Source: Sulfurimonas sp. UBA6014 (GTDB taxonomy: Bacteria > Campylobacterota > Campylobacteria > Campylobacterales > Sulfurimonadaceae). From it: a stretch of 13,826 nt of DNA. Both the position numbers and the translations under genes were made by a program. Location of the stretch: contig DJAA01000053.1 in the NCBI GenBank assembly GCA_002428085.1, positions 5,407 to 19,232 on the forward strand. Direction: 5' to 3'. Positions 6,373 through 13,817 of the stretch are shown here, piece after piece; positions within the stretch are counted from its first letter, which is position 1, and each line of letters begins with the position of its first letter. The notes under the pieces are model-generated. The model did no database searches and was not told the DNA's origin. It saw only the letters and a program-made list of their open reading frames with translations.

Positions 6373-7596
6373 CTATTGAAATAACCTTATGGGATTGATA
6401 TGAAACGATCTTTGTGTTACTTCAAAGAGAAGTTCATCATTGACACGACCAATTGTTGAGCCTTTTTTTATTTTTTTGCCTGTTTGGATATTTGGAGAGA
6501 TTTGAGAAAGGTTTGCATAAATAGTGTGCAGACCATTTTCATGCTCAATAATGACGATATTGTTGAGCACGGCTGTCTTATCCGCATAAATCACTTTTCC
6601 GTTAAACACAGTTTGAACTTTTGCATCTGCCTCTTTTGGTTTTAAAGAGATAGATTCGTTAAATATTTTTATTTGATAAATAGGGTCTGTATATGTTCCA
6701 TAATGCTTTGTTATCGTGTATGCTTCCAGAGGCGGTATAGTTTTTGGACCTTCATACTCTTGTGTTTTGATGGCTTGGTAACTGCTTCCATGTTTTTTAA
6801 CAGCTGAAGCATTCTCATCTGAAACTACTTTTTTGGAGCTAAAAGCCTCTTTTCGTGCTTTTTCTTCCTCAGCTTTTCTTATCTCATCTATTTTGATAAT
6901 ATTAAGTCTTGCAAGTGTTTGCTTGAGTTCATCTTGTTTATTTAAGACATTTTGCAACTCTTTTTTATACGATGCCTCTGCGATTTGAAGTTTTTTCAGA
7001 GACTCTTTATTGGCTTTTTGGGTAGTTTGTAAACTTTTTCTTTTGGTATCAATATTGGTGATTTGAGCTTCCAAGGCATGGGCTTGAACACTTAAAACAT
7101 CTATATTTTTTGCATTTGCATAAAATTTTTCATTGAGCTTTTTTGCTTTTTCTTTTGTATTTGCCAGCATAGATTGAAGCACTTCAAACTCTATAAGAGA
7201 CTCTTGACTTACACTATATTTCTCATCCAAAATCATAGAGATAGAGACCGCTTGTGCTATTGTAAAAATAAGATTATCTTCGATGGATGATTGCTCTTTT
7301 TTTAGCGCATCTTGCGTTCTTTTAAGTCCTTTGAGTTTTGTCGTATTAGCTCCATAAAAATGCTCTTTTTCTATGAGTTCTGTTGTCAACTCTTTGAGAT
7401 ATTTCTCTTGTTTGAGTATCTCCTGCTTTTGCTGCAATATCGCTTTTGCATTTTGAGTCATTTTTTCACTGATAGATTTATATGTCTCATGAAACGAGTT
7501 CATTTTTTTGCTGGTATTTTTTATTTGATTTTCTATGTCACTCCCTGCTTGCAAGCAGGTAAATACAAAGATAAAAATTAGGATAAAACGACTCAT
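6373..7596 (-). CDS. EnvC-like periplasmic coiled-coil protein with zinc-less LytM (M23) domain
   Basis: The 407-residue protein has a signal peptide (about 1-17, ending CLQA), a long Lys/Glu/Gln-rich coiled coil (about 20-250), a linker, and a C-terminal LytM/M23 domain (about 300-400). The fold signatures remain (VQTVFNGKVIYAD, NIVIIEHENGLHTIYANLS, IQTGKKIKKGSTIG, LLFEV), but the zinc ligands are gone: no HxxxD, YAHLS has become YANLS, and the HxH of LHFEV is ELLFEV. It is therefore probably not a hydrolase. In E. coli, EnvC has this same layout, is recruited by FtsEX and activates the AmiA/AmiB amidases. Here the start overlaps the ftsX stop as ATGA, supporting that role by context. An alternative is a structural wall protein. 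No amidase gene lies in the window. Confidence 0.85.
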   Translation of the reverse strand: MSRFILIFIFVFTCLQAGSDIENQIKNTSKKMNSFHETYKSISEKMTQNAKAILQQKQEILKQEKYLKELTTELIEKEHFYGANTTKLKGLKRTQDALKKEQSSIEDNLIFTIAQAVSISMILDEKYSVSQESLIEFEVLQSMLANTKEKAKKLNEKFYANAKNIDVLSVQAHALEAQITNIDTKRKSLQTTQKANKESLKKLQIAEASYKKELQNVLNKQDELKQTLARLNIIKIDEIRKAEEEKARKEAFSSKKVVSDENASAVKKHGSSYQAIKTQEYEGPKTIPPLEAYTITKHYGTYTDPIYQIKIFNESISLKPKEADAKVQTVFNGKVIYADKTAVLNNIVIIEHENGLHTIYANLSQISPNIQTGKKIKKGSTIGRVNDELLFEVTQRSFHINPIRLFQ

Positions 7597-8405
7597 ACCT
7601 CTTCTTTATGCCCCAATACTATGAAAGATGCCAACAAAATAGATAATGTCAAAGCAACACCTAAATGCAATATAAAATCATCTACAGGATTAAATATCTC
7701 GACACGAATCCCAATTGAATCAAACTGCTCTTGAATCCAATCATTTGAAGCGGTATAAGAGAAGATGACAAAAGAAAAAGCACTCGCAATGACAGCATCT
7801 GCCATGGAGAGTCTAAAGAGTACCGCTGAGCGAAGCCAAAGAGGAGCACCAAAAAGTCCCATAATATTCATCCGCTCTGTATGTTTAAACTGCCAAATTC
7901 TTAGTTCTTTAAAAATAAGCAGCGTAGTAACGATAAAAATCGACACGGCAAAAACACTCACAACTCCCTTAAATAGCAAAAGAAGTTTATAAGTAGTGTC
8001 ATGAGTATGGGCAAAATCTTCTACTTTAGTGATGTATTTATTTTTCAACAAATTTTTCTTCAAAGAGGTAATTTCATAAGGAGTTGGATAATGGTCAAGT
8101 CCAAGTTTATAAAATTTAGGGAGTGTTAATTTTAAAAATTCTCTATTTTTTGCATCCATCTTGTTGTCTAGTCTTGTTATAACATTATCTGGACTCAACT
8201 CATCTATTTTTGATATAAGAGAACTTATCTCTTGAATATCTGTGCTGGATAATTTTCTTTGACTTACAATAACCATAGAGTAGTTATTGGCTAAATTCTC
8301 TTTGTAAGCCTCAATAGACCTCTCAACCACGATAAAAATCTGCATAGAAAAAAGTATACTCAATAAAGCTACAACAAGAGAGAGATGATTTTTAATGGAC
8401 TTCAT
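7593..8405 (-). CDS. ftsX: Cell division protein FtsX (ABC transporter membrane subunit)
   Basis: FtsX is the membrane half of FtsEX, which couples ATP hydrolysis to periplasmic wall hydrolase activation at the division site. From the ATG at 8405 it has 270 residues with the family layout: helix 1 at about 8-27, a periplasmic domain at about 30-140, then three helices at about 145-166, 198-217 and 242-264. A cytoplasmic coupling segment with ERMNIMGLFGAP lies at 178-188. I chose this start because GGGAG lies 6 nt upstream; an in-frame ATG at 8447 would add 14 residues but lies deeper in ftsE. The gene overlaps ftsE by 14 nt and the following envC-like gene by 4 nt, indicating coupled translation. 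Sequence similarity in this family is low, so the call rests on topology and context together. Confidence 0.9.
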   Translation of the reverse strand: MKSIKNHLSLVVALLSILFSMQIFIVVERSIEAYKENLANNYSMVIVSQRKLSSTDIQEISSLISKIDELSPDNVITRLDNKMDAKNREFLKLTLPKFYKLGLDHYPTPYEITSLKKNLLKNKYITKVEDFAHTHDTTYKLLLLFKGVVSVFAVSIFIVTTLLIFKELRIWQFKHTERMNIMGLFGAPLWLRSAVLFRLSMADAVIASAFSFVIFSYTASNDWIQEQFDSIGIRVEIFNPVDDFILHLGVALTLSILLASFIVLGHKEEV

Positions 8406-9063
8406 TGATTCTCCCATATTCGATATGAAAATGTTTATACTCAACACCCAAATTCTCTGGGATATGGTGAGTGACCACGATTACAGTAGTTTTGAGCTGC
8501 TTGTTGGCACCTTCTAGCAAATTCCAGATTAACTGAGAAGAATAATCGTCAAGATTGCCCGTCGGTTCATCAGCCAAAATCAAAATTGGATTGTGTGACA
8601 AAGCCCTTGCCATAGCAACTCTTTGTTGCTCTCCACCACTCAGTTCAAGAGGAAATTTTCCTGATTGGTGTTTAAGTCTTACATGTTTTAGCAGTGTATC
8701 AACTTGGATTTGCGTTACACCTTTATCAAAGCCGTTTATGATAAGCGGAAGCATGATATTTTTCTCGATTGTCCACTCTTTTACAAGTTTATAGTCTTGA
8801 AATACAATACCAATATGGCGTCTAAGAAAATTTAACTTAGAATTTGACACCCCTTTTAACTCTACTCCACCAACAATCAAACTCCCTTGTTTTGGTTTGA
8901 GTGCACCGTAAATAGACTTAAGAAGTGTTGACTTTCCACTCCCACTCGCACCCGTAATAAAAACAAAATTTCCTGAGTTTATAGAAAAATCAGCTTGATT
9001 AATAATAGTTTCATTACTCGAATACGACAAAGACAAATTGTTCGCTATGATGACCTTATCCAT
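8392..9063 (-). CDS. ftsE: Cell division ATP-binding protein FtsE
   Basis: FtsE is the cytoplasmic ATPase of FtsEX. From the ATG at 9063 it has 223 residues, the usual length (E. coli 222). ABC motifs are complete: Walker A GASGSGKST (38-46), Q-loop Q89, signature LSGGEQQR (141-148), Walker B LILADEP (161-167) with the D-loop, and switch H199 in VVTHH. It should be a functional ATPase. I prefer this start over the ATG at 9075 because GAGG lies 6 nt before it, inside the end of trmB; the overlap with trmB is 8 nt. The next gene, ftsX, starts inside its 3' end. A generic LolD/MacB-type ATPase would look similar, but the adjoining FtsX and EnvC-like genes decide the name. Confidence 0.95.
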   Translation of the reverse strand: MDKVIIANNLSLSYSSNETIINQADFSINSGNFVFITGASGSGKSTLLKSIYGALKPKQGSLIVGGVELKGVSNSKLNFLRRHIGIVFQDYKLVKEWTIEKNIMLPLIINGFDKGVTQIQVDTLLKHVRLKHQSGKFPLELSGGEQQRVAMARALSHNPILILADEPTGNLDDYSSQLIWNLLEGANKQLKTTVIVVTHHIPENLGVEYKHFHIEYGRINEVH

Positions 9064-10228
9064 GGAAAACCTCATTTAAAAAAGTGTGTGCTAAGAGATT
9101 GCTTTTTGACTTTAGGGGATGTGAAGGATAATAAGAAACTTTTTTATCATTTATCAAAACATATAAACTCTCTGGTCTATTAAAACTTCCCATAGATAAA
9201 CGAATCATCATCCCATCCTCTAGTACATAAATTCTCTCAAAATGTATGAAACCGCTCTCATATCTGTGTGTTGTGTCATGAAGCGCTCGTATTTTATCAT
9301 ATTCAAGTAACGCCTCTGAAAATTCAAAACTCCCCTCAAGCGACAAAACGGGAGATATCTCCTCATTTATCATCATGACATCATAAATATTTTTCTCCAT
9401 TTTTCTCCATCTATCTTCGTACTTTGAGCTCACCGCAATATCTTTGTTTTTATGAATTGCGAACGTAATTTTACTAAAAGCCATCAATGTTTCGTACGCA
9501 AAATCATAATAATTTTGACTATCAGTTCTAAGCTCAAGCTGCCCATTAAGCTGTAAAACTCTTTGTGACTCTTCTATAAAAGCGCTAGAGATAACTCTCC
9601 TGTGAGGCTTTTTATCCCATGGAACTGGAAAATGGACATAAATTTTACTCACACAATTTGATGGAACCAACTCCATAAAAAGTCTTGCATCATAATCAAG
9701 TATAAGCAAATTTTTTATATTTTGAATACTTATTTGCTTAAGAACTTGCTCAATAGAAGGCTTATGAATTTCAAGACCGATAAATAAAATCTCAGGGTGA
9801 CTCACAGCCTGATGGACTAAATGTCTTCCTGAACCAAATCCGATTTCGATTCGAATATCCTTTGCTTGTGGAAACTCCGTTGCAAAAAAATGTATATCTT
9901 TAAGAGCAGTAACCTCAGTGAGGTGGATGTTTCTTTGACTTTGAGGGACATTGGATGCAAGTACATTCATACCAGAGAGTTTGGCATATGAGAGAAGCGC
10001 CTTATGGAGATTGTACGTGGATGCAGGTCGTGTCAATTTATCAGATTTTAAAAGATTTTTGCCCTCTTCTTCTTTGACAAGCAAAAAGAAATTATCCTCT
10101 TGGATACTCACAGCGATAAGGGTCTCATCTTTATGTTTGACATTTTTTGCCATAAAGTTAAAAGTAACTTCCTCATAACTTTGTGGCAAACCTATCTCTA
10201 TAAATTTTTCTATATGCAAATGTGGCAT
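9056..10228 (-). CDS. trmB: tRNA (guanine-N7-)-methyltransferase, enlarged Campylobacterota form
   Basis: TrmB methylates G46 of the tRNA variable loop using S-adenosylmethionine. The protein has 390 residues, against about 239 in E. coli. The conserved methyltransferase core lies at about 112-275: the SAM-binding EIGFGSGRHL (128-137), LEIHKPS, a VHFPVPWDKKPHRRV motif (198-212), LRTDSQNYYDFA (233-244) and SKYEDRW (268-274). About 110 residues precede the core and about 110 follow it, both unrecognised. The usual PDPW motif reads PVPW here, so an Asp considered important in other TrmB proteins is Val202. The ATG follows GAGAGTGA and starts 12 nt after the upstream lipoprotein gene; its end overlaps ftsE. 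I recall C. jejuni having the same long form in the same position. Confidence 0.93.
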   Translation of the reverse strand: MPHLHIEKFIEIGLPQSYEEVTFNFMAKNVKHKDETLIAVSIQEDNFFLLVKEEEGKNLLKSDKLTRPASTYNLHKALLSYAKLSGMNVLASNVPQSQRNIHLTEVTALKDIHFFATEFPQAKDIRIEIGFGSGRHLVHQAVSHPEILFIGLEIHKPSIEQVLKQISIQNIKNLLILDYDARLFMELVPSNCVSKIYVHFPVPWDKKPHRRVISSAFIEESQRVLQLNGQLELRTDSQNYYDFAYETLMAFSKITFAIHKNKDIAVSSKYEDRWRKMEKNIYDVMMINEEISPVLSLEGSFEFSEALLEYDKIRALHDTTHRYESGFIHFERIYVLEDGMMIRLSMGSFNRPESLYVLINDKKVSYYPSHPLKSKSNLLAHTFLNEVFHG

Positions 10229-10240
10229 TCACTCTCGTTT

Positions 10241-11602
10241 TTAGTTAAAATCGTTAACTGGAATAATTTTTTCGCTCTTCATTTGTGTTTGGGGAGTTTT
10301 TTCCCCTTGATTATTTTGTTTTAAGACATTTTTTGTTGCAAAACTCTCTAAGCCTTCTGGAGTTTTTAGCTCAATAGTGATACTTGGCTCTGACTTGATA
10401 CCATTTGCATCTACAGCTAAAATTTTATAAGCGTAAAGGGTGTTTGGCTCTATGTTTTGGTCTACATATTTTTTTTCAGTTATCCCCTCTATCTCTTCAT
10501 TTACCTCTTTAAACCAACCTGTTTTAAAACTTTTAAGCAGCGCGTAACTTTTTGTTCTGGCATCTACTTGATTCCAAAGGAGTTGCACTTTATTACCCAC
10601 AAGTTTGGCTTCAAGAACAACAGGAGGCTTAGGTTTTGAGAGCGTCATGCCCTGAATCGATTGTGCATCAGATTCACTCTCCAAATCATCCAAATCAACA
10701 ACACTTACTCTGTAGAAATAGCTTTTAGCATCTTCAGGAATTTCATCCACAAACGTATTTTTGAAAAGCTTTGCTATAAGCTCATACGAGCCATCTACTT
10801 TATGCGAACGATAGACGTTATACCTTGCAAAATCTTTATTTGTAGATTGATCCCAAGTGATTTGAATTTTTCGAGGCAAATCCCTTGTTGTAACTATGTT
10901 TGTCACCTCTTTTGGCAACTCTTTTGTGACAACTTTGACGATTTCACTCGGAGTCGAGAGGATATTGTCATATGTCAAGACAAAAATACGGTATTTGTAC
11001 ACAAAATTATCTTTTAAATTAAGGTCAATATACTCAGCATTGAGTCGCCCTTCAATTTTTGCAATATCCTTCCAAGCATCCTCTTCTAATGTACGTCTTT
11101 GGATAATGTATGATTTGACTCTTTGGTTTGTATGAGGTCTCCAGACAATTTTTGCACTTTTTGGCATATTTGCAATAGAGTGTATCCAAGAGACAGACTC
11201 TAAAACTCCAAGTGATCTAACGGTAACTATCTCACTCTTTTGAGATTGAGCATTGTCACTAAAAGTTGCAAAATAGTAATGATAATTTGTATCAGGCTCT
11301 ATTTTGGAGTCAACATAGTGTGTGCTAAAACGGTTTTCAATACTGTCATAATAGGCTTGGTCTGAAGCATTGGCATCTACTTTTGCTTTGTAAACATAAA
11401 TACCTTTAACCCTTTCATCTTTGATACTTTGCCACTCAAATGCTAACGCATTCATATCAGCAAAATAGCCATTTTCTGTAAAGCTCACAACAGGAAGCGT
11501 CGTATCTATAACTGCCTCAGCTTTTGGTGTTGGTTTTGTTCCACAACCGCTAAAGAGCAGCAGAGAAGCTGCGTAAAATCCGGTCACTATCCATAATCTC
11601 AT
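10241..11602 (-). CDS. flpA: Fibronectin type III repeat lipoprotein (FlpA-like)
   Basis: The 453-residue protein has a lipoprotein signal: a hydrophobic stretch and lipobox LFSGC, with Cys20 as the lipidation site. Next come about four fibronectin type III-like modules of roughly 95 residues (near 37-130, 131-225, 226-320 and 321-415), each with a W/F in strand B and a Y-x-Y/F near the end (YKYRIFVLTYD, YFYRVSVVD, YAYKILAVD). A polar Gln/Lys tail ends the protein. It matches C. jejuni Cj1279c (FlpA), a fibronectin-binding adhesin, in layout and neighbours; in an environmental relative a wall or surface role is equally likely, and the symbol implies homology, not proven adhesion. The ATG has GGAGA 6 nt upstream, within rluD, giving a 53-nt overlap. 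Confidence 0.85.
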   Translation of the reverse strand: MRLWIVTGFYAASLLLFSGCGTKPTPKAEAVIDTTLPVVSFTENGYFADMNALAFEWQSIKDERVKGIYVYKAKVDANASDQAYYDSIENRFSTHYVDSKIEPDTNYHYYFATFSDNAQSQKSEIVTVRSLGVLESVSWIHSIANMPKSAKIVWRPHTNQRVKSYIIQRRTLEEDAWKDIAKIEGRLNAEYIDLNLKDNFVYKYRIFVLTYDNILSTPSEIVKVVTKELPKEVTNIVTTRDLPRKIQITWDQSTNKDFARYNVYRSHKVDGSYELIAKLFKNTFVDEIPEDAKSYFYRVSVVDLDDLESESDAQSIQGMTLSKPKPPVVLEAKLVGNKVQLLWNQVDARTKSYALLKSFKTGWFKEVNEEIEGITEKKYVDQNIEPNTLYAYKILAVDANGIKSEPSITIELKTPEGLESFATKNVLKQNNQGEKTPQTQMKSEKIIPVNDFN

Positions 11603-12527
11603 GAGTTGTCTCCATAGTAAATTTGTTCTCTAAACTCTTTTGCATCACATCATCAAGCTTTGCAGTAAAAAATAATTTTTCACGCGTAAGAGGATGAATA
11701 AAATATATCATGTATGCATGTAGCAAAATGCGTTCCGATTTCTCAGCTTTTGGACTAAGAGCATAAATATGATCACCAATAATATGACGATTTATGCTCT
11801 CAAGATGGACACGAATCTGATGCGTTCTGCCTGTAAAAAGCTTACACGCAACAAGCTGACTTTTCTCATCCTCTGAGAGTGCTAAACTTCTAAAAACTGT
11901 TTTTGCACTCTTGCCATGATTATCTTGTACACAAGCCATTTTAAGACGATTATGAGTGCTTCTTCCAATGCTTTTTTCGATAACAGTCTCCTCCTCTTTT
12001 AAAGGCGGAGTAATCGCTGCAATGTAATATCTCCCCATAGTTTTATCTTGAAGCTGTAGAGATAAAAATTCATGCGCTTCATTGTTTTTTGCAATCACCA
12101 TGGCTCCACTTGTCCCCTTGTCAAGCCTATGGACAATACCATGTCTCTCTTCACCACTTATCGTTGAGAGTCGCACCCCTTTATGTTTAAGCCAATCGAC
12201 CAAAGTTGCCTCTTTAACGCTTGGTGCTGGATGGACTGTTACGCCACTTGGCTTGTTGATAACTAAAACATCTTCATCTTCATAAAGCACTTCAATAGCA
12301 AAATCAACCTCAAGTGCAGGCGCGTTTTTTGCATCTGGAAATACAACACTTACCTCTTGGTCTTGTTTGAGTTTTGCACCTGGACGCGTCTCTTTTTTTC
12401 CATCAATAAAAATGCAATCTTGCTTAATTAATTGTGCTATTTGTGAACGAGTTTGCCCCATTTGCTCTGCTAAAAATAGATCTAGTCGCTGTGAAATAGC
12501 GCAAACATAGCTATTGCTATCGCTCAT
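11550..12527 (-). CDS. rluD: RluA-family 23S rRNA pseudouridine synthase (RluD-like)
   Basis: This enzyme isomerises uridines to pseudouridine in 23S rRNA; E. coli RluD modifies helix 69 positions 1911, 1915 and 1917. The 325 residues match RluD (326). An S4 RNA-binding domain lies at about 13-60 (RLDLFLAEQMGQTRSQIAQL), followed by the catalytic domain with NKPSGVTVHPAP (91-102), the active-site Asp136 in HRLDKGTSG, and LFTGRTHQIRVHL further on. All key residues are present. The start has AAAGGAAC 5 nt upstream. It is the first gene of the minus-strand cluster and is divergent from rodA. RluD rather than RluC is inferred from length and domain order; exact target positions are not shown by the sequence. 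Confidence 0.9.
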   Translation of the reverse strand: MSDSNSYVCAISQRLDLFLAEQMGQTRSQIAQLIKQDCIFIDGKKETRPGAKLKQDQEVSVVFPDAKNAPALEVDFAIEVLYEDEDVLVINKPSGVTVHPAPSVKEATLVDWLKHKGVRLSTISGEERHGIVHRLDKGTSGAMVIAKNNEAHEFLSLQLQDKTMGRYYIAAITPPLKEEETVIEKSIGRSTHNRLKMACVQDNHGKSAKTVFRSLALSEDEKSQLVACKLFTGRTHQIRVHLESINRHIIGDHIYALSPKAEKSERILLHAYMIYFIHPLTREKLFFTAKLDDVMQKSLENKFTMETTHEIMDSDRILRSFSAAL

Positions 12528-12541
12528 ATATGTTCCTTTTG

Positions 12542-12550
12542 TGATACAAT
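12542..12550 (+). promoter_or_regulatory. Extended -10 promoter of rodA
   Basis: TGATACAAT gives a TGN-extended -10 (TACAAT, 12545-12550), 28 nt before the rodA start. It lies within the 51-nt gap to rluD. Confidence 0.5.
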
Positions 12551-12551
12551 A

Positions 12552-12557
12552 TTTATA
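12552..12557 (-). promoter_or_regulatory. Candidate -10 of the rluD operon
   Basis: On the minus strand TATAAA, in a strongly AT-rich stretch, lies 24 nt upstream of the rluD start. It is adjacent to the rodA -10 on the other strand, so the two promoters are back to back and may compete. Confidence 0.35.
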
Positions 12558-12578
12558 ATTTTTTTTGGAGTTATAAAT

Positions 12579-13691
12579 TTGTGGAGATTTGATAAGAGTA
12601 TTTTAGCACAAATTGATTTTTTTTCCATTATCTTGATTATTCCTCTGGTTTTTACCTCTCACTGGCTTATCAGTGAAGCAGTCCCTGCCCTTGCACAAAA
12701 ACAAACTGCTTATATCGGAGTCGCTTTTTTAGCTTTTATATTTGTATTTTTACTTCCTATTCGCCGAATGAACTGGCTCATACCACTTGTTTACTGGATT
12801 AACATCTTACTTCTTGTAGCGGTAGAATTTTTTGGTCACTCAAGGTTGGGTGCGCAAAGATGGATAGATATCCCTTTTATCAATGCAACCATACAGCCAT
12901 CTGAATTTGTCAAACCTGCTCTCATTCTTATGCTTGCCTACCTCATCAACAAAGCACCGCCACCAAAAGATGGCTATAACCTAAAAGATTTTCTAAAAAT
13001 TAGTTTTTATATTTTGTTGCCATTTGTTCTCATCGCCAAAGAGCCTGATTTGGGGACAGCTCTTGTACTTTTACTTATCGGATACGGTGTTCTTTTTTTT
13101 ATAGGTGTTTACTGGAAAATTTGGGCAACTATTTTTATCGCTCTGATGTTTCTTTTGCCAGTAGCTTACAAATTTTTGCTCCATGACTATCAAAAAGTAA
13201 GAATTTTAGATTTTTTAAGTGAAAAACCTTCATACCACGTACAGCAGTCTATCATCGCCATCGGTTCAGGCGGATTAACAGGAAATTCAAAAGAAGAATC
13301 AACGCAAACGCAAATGAAATTCCTCCCTATTGCTACTAGTGACTTTATTTTTGCATTTCTTGTTGAGCGAAGTGGATTTTTAGGAGCACTCGGGATTATC
13401 CTCGTATATGCAATGCTCATACTTCATCTTTTGAGTTTAAGTATTTTCAACAAAGATTACTATATAAAAGTCATTACTATATCTATATCTTTCATGATTT
13501 TTATTTACACTGGAGTTAATATTTCCATGACAATCGGCTATGCACCAGTAGTAGGAATTCCTTTGCCTATGTTTAGCTACGGGGGAAGTAGTTTCATCAA
13601 TTTTATGATTTTATTTGCAATAATGCAAAATCTAATCGCATTCCAATATAAAGACATGTATGACGCAAGAGGGAAAAAGAGTTTTTTATAG
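12579..13691 (+). CDS. rodA: Rod shape-determining protein RodA (SEDS peptidoglycan glycosyltransferase)
   Basis: RodA polymerises lipid II during side-wall elongation together with a class B PBP and MreBCD. The 370-residue integral membrane protein has about ten helices and the same length as E. coli RodA. Family motifs are clear: GAQRWIDIP and QPSEFVKPALILMLA (91-120), EPDLGTALVLLLIGYG (155-170), TQTQMKFLPIATSDFIFAF (242-260) with the putative catalytic Asp255, and LPMFSYGGSSF (329-339). TDFIFA-type sequence and spacing favour RodA over FtsW. The start is TTG with TTGGAG 8 nt upstream; the next in-frame ATG would delete the first helices. It is divergent from rluD. C. jejuni has mrdB (rodA) at the same place. 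PBP2, its usual partner, is not in the window. Confidence 0.93.
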   Translation: MWRFDKSILAQIDFFSIILIIPLVFTSHWLISEAVPALAQKQTAYIGVAFLAFIFVFLLPIRRMNWLIPLVYWINILLLVAVEFFGHSRLGAQRWIDIPFINATIQPSEFVKPALILMLAYLINKAPPPKDGYNLKDFLKISFYILLPFVLIAKEPDLGTALVLLLIGYGVLFFIGVYWKIWATIFIALMFLLPVAYKFLLHDYQKVRILDFLSEKPSYHVQQSIIAIGSGGLTGNSKEESTQTQMKFLPIATSDFIFAFLVERSGFLGALGIILVYAMLILHLLSLSIFNKDYYIKVITISISFMIFIYTGVNISMTIGYAPVVGIPLPMFSYGGSSFINFMILFAIMQNLIAFQYKDMYDARGKKSFL

Positions 13692-13716
13692 GATTTATAT
13701 AAAAGTATTTTGAAAA

Positions 13717-13793
13717 TGGCGCGGTGGACGGGACTCGAACCCGCGACCCCCTGCGTGACAGGCAGGTATTCTAACCAACTGAACTACCACCGC
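13717..13793 (-). tRNA. tRNA-Asp (GTC anticodon)
   Basis: On the minus strand the 77-nt gene folds as a full cloverleaf. The acceptor GCGGTGG pairs with CCACCGC, the D arm carries AGTTCAGTTGGTTAG, the anticodon arm is CCTGC/GCAGG around CTGTCAC (anticodon GTC), the variable loop is GGGTC, and the T arm is GCGGG-TTCGAGT-CCCGT. The discriminator G and the 3' CCA are encoded. It faces rodA with 25 nt between the ends. Confidence 0.97.
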
Positions 13794-13808
13794 GCATAAA
13801 GTGTGAAG

Positions 13809-13817
13809 AGTATATCA
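13809..13817 (-). promoter_or_regulatory. Extended -10 promoter of tRNA-Asp
   Basis: On the minus strand TGATATACT ends 15 nt before the tRNA 5' end and would give a short leader. The nine bases are identical to the proC element at 2442-2450. The region further upstream lies outside the window. Confidence 0.55.

Noticed and set aside
8405..8447. Longer FtsX start at 8447 adding 14 residues
   Set aside because: The ATG at 8405 has GGGAG at ideal spacing and starts just before the first helix; the longer form has no ribosome site.
10661..11017. 118-codon plus-strand open frame opposite the lipoprotein gene
   Set aside because: The opposite strand encodes regular fibronectin type III modules with a lipobox; this frame has no promoter, ribosome site or recognisable domain.
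13717..13793. tRNA-Asp as an integration site with an attached element
   Set aside because: No integrase and no second copy of the tRNA 3' end is present in the window; the sequence beyond 13826 is not visible.
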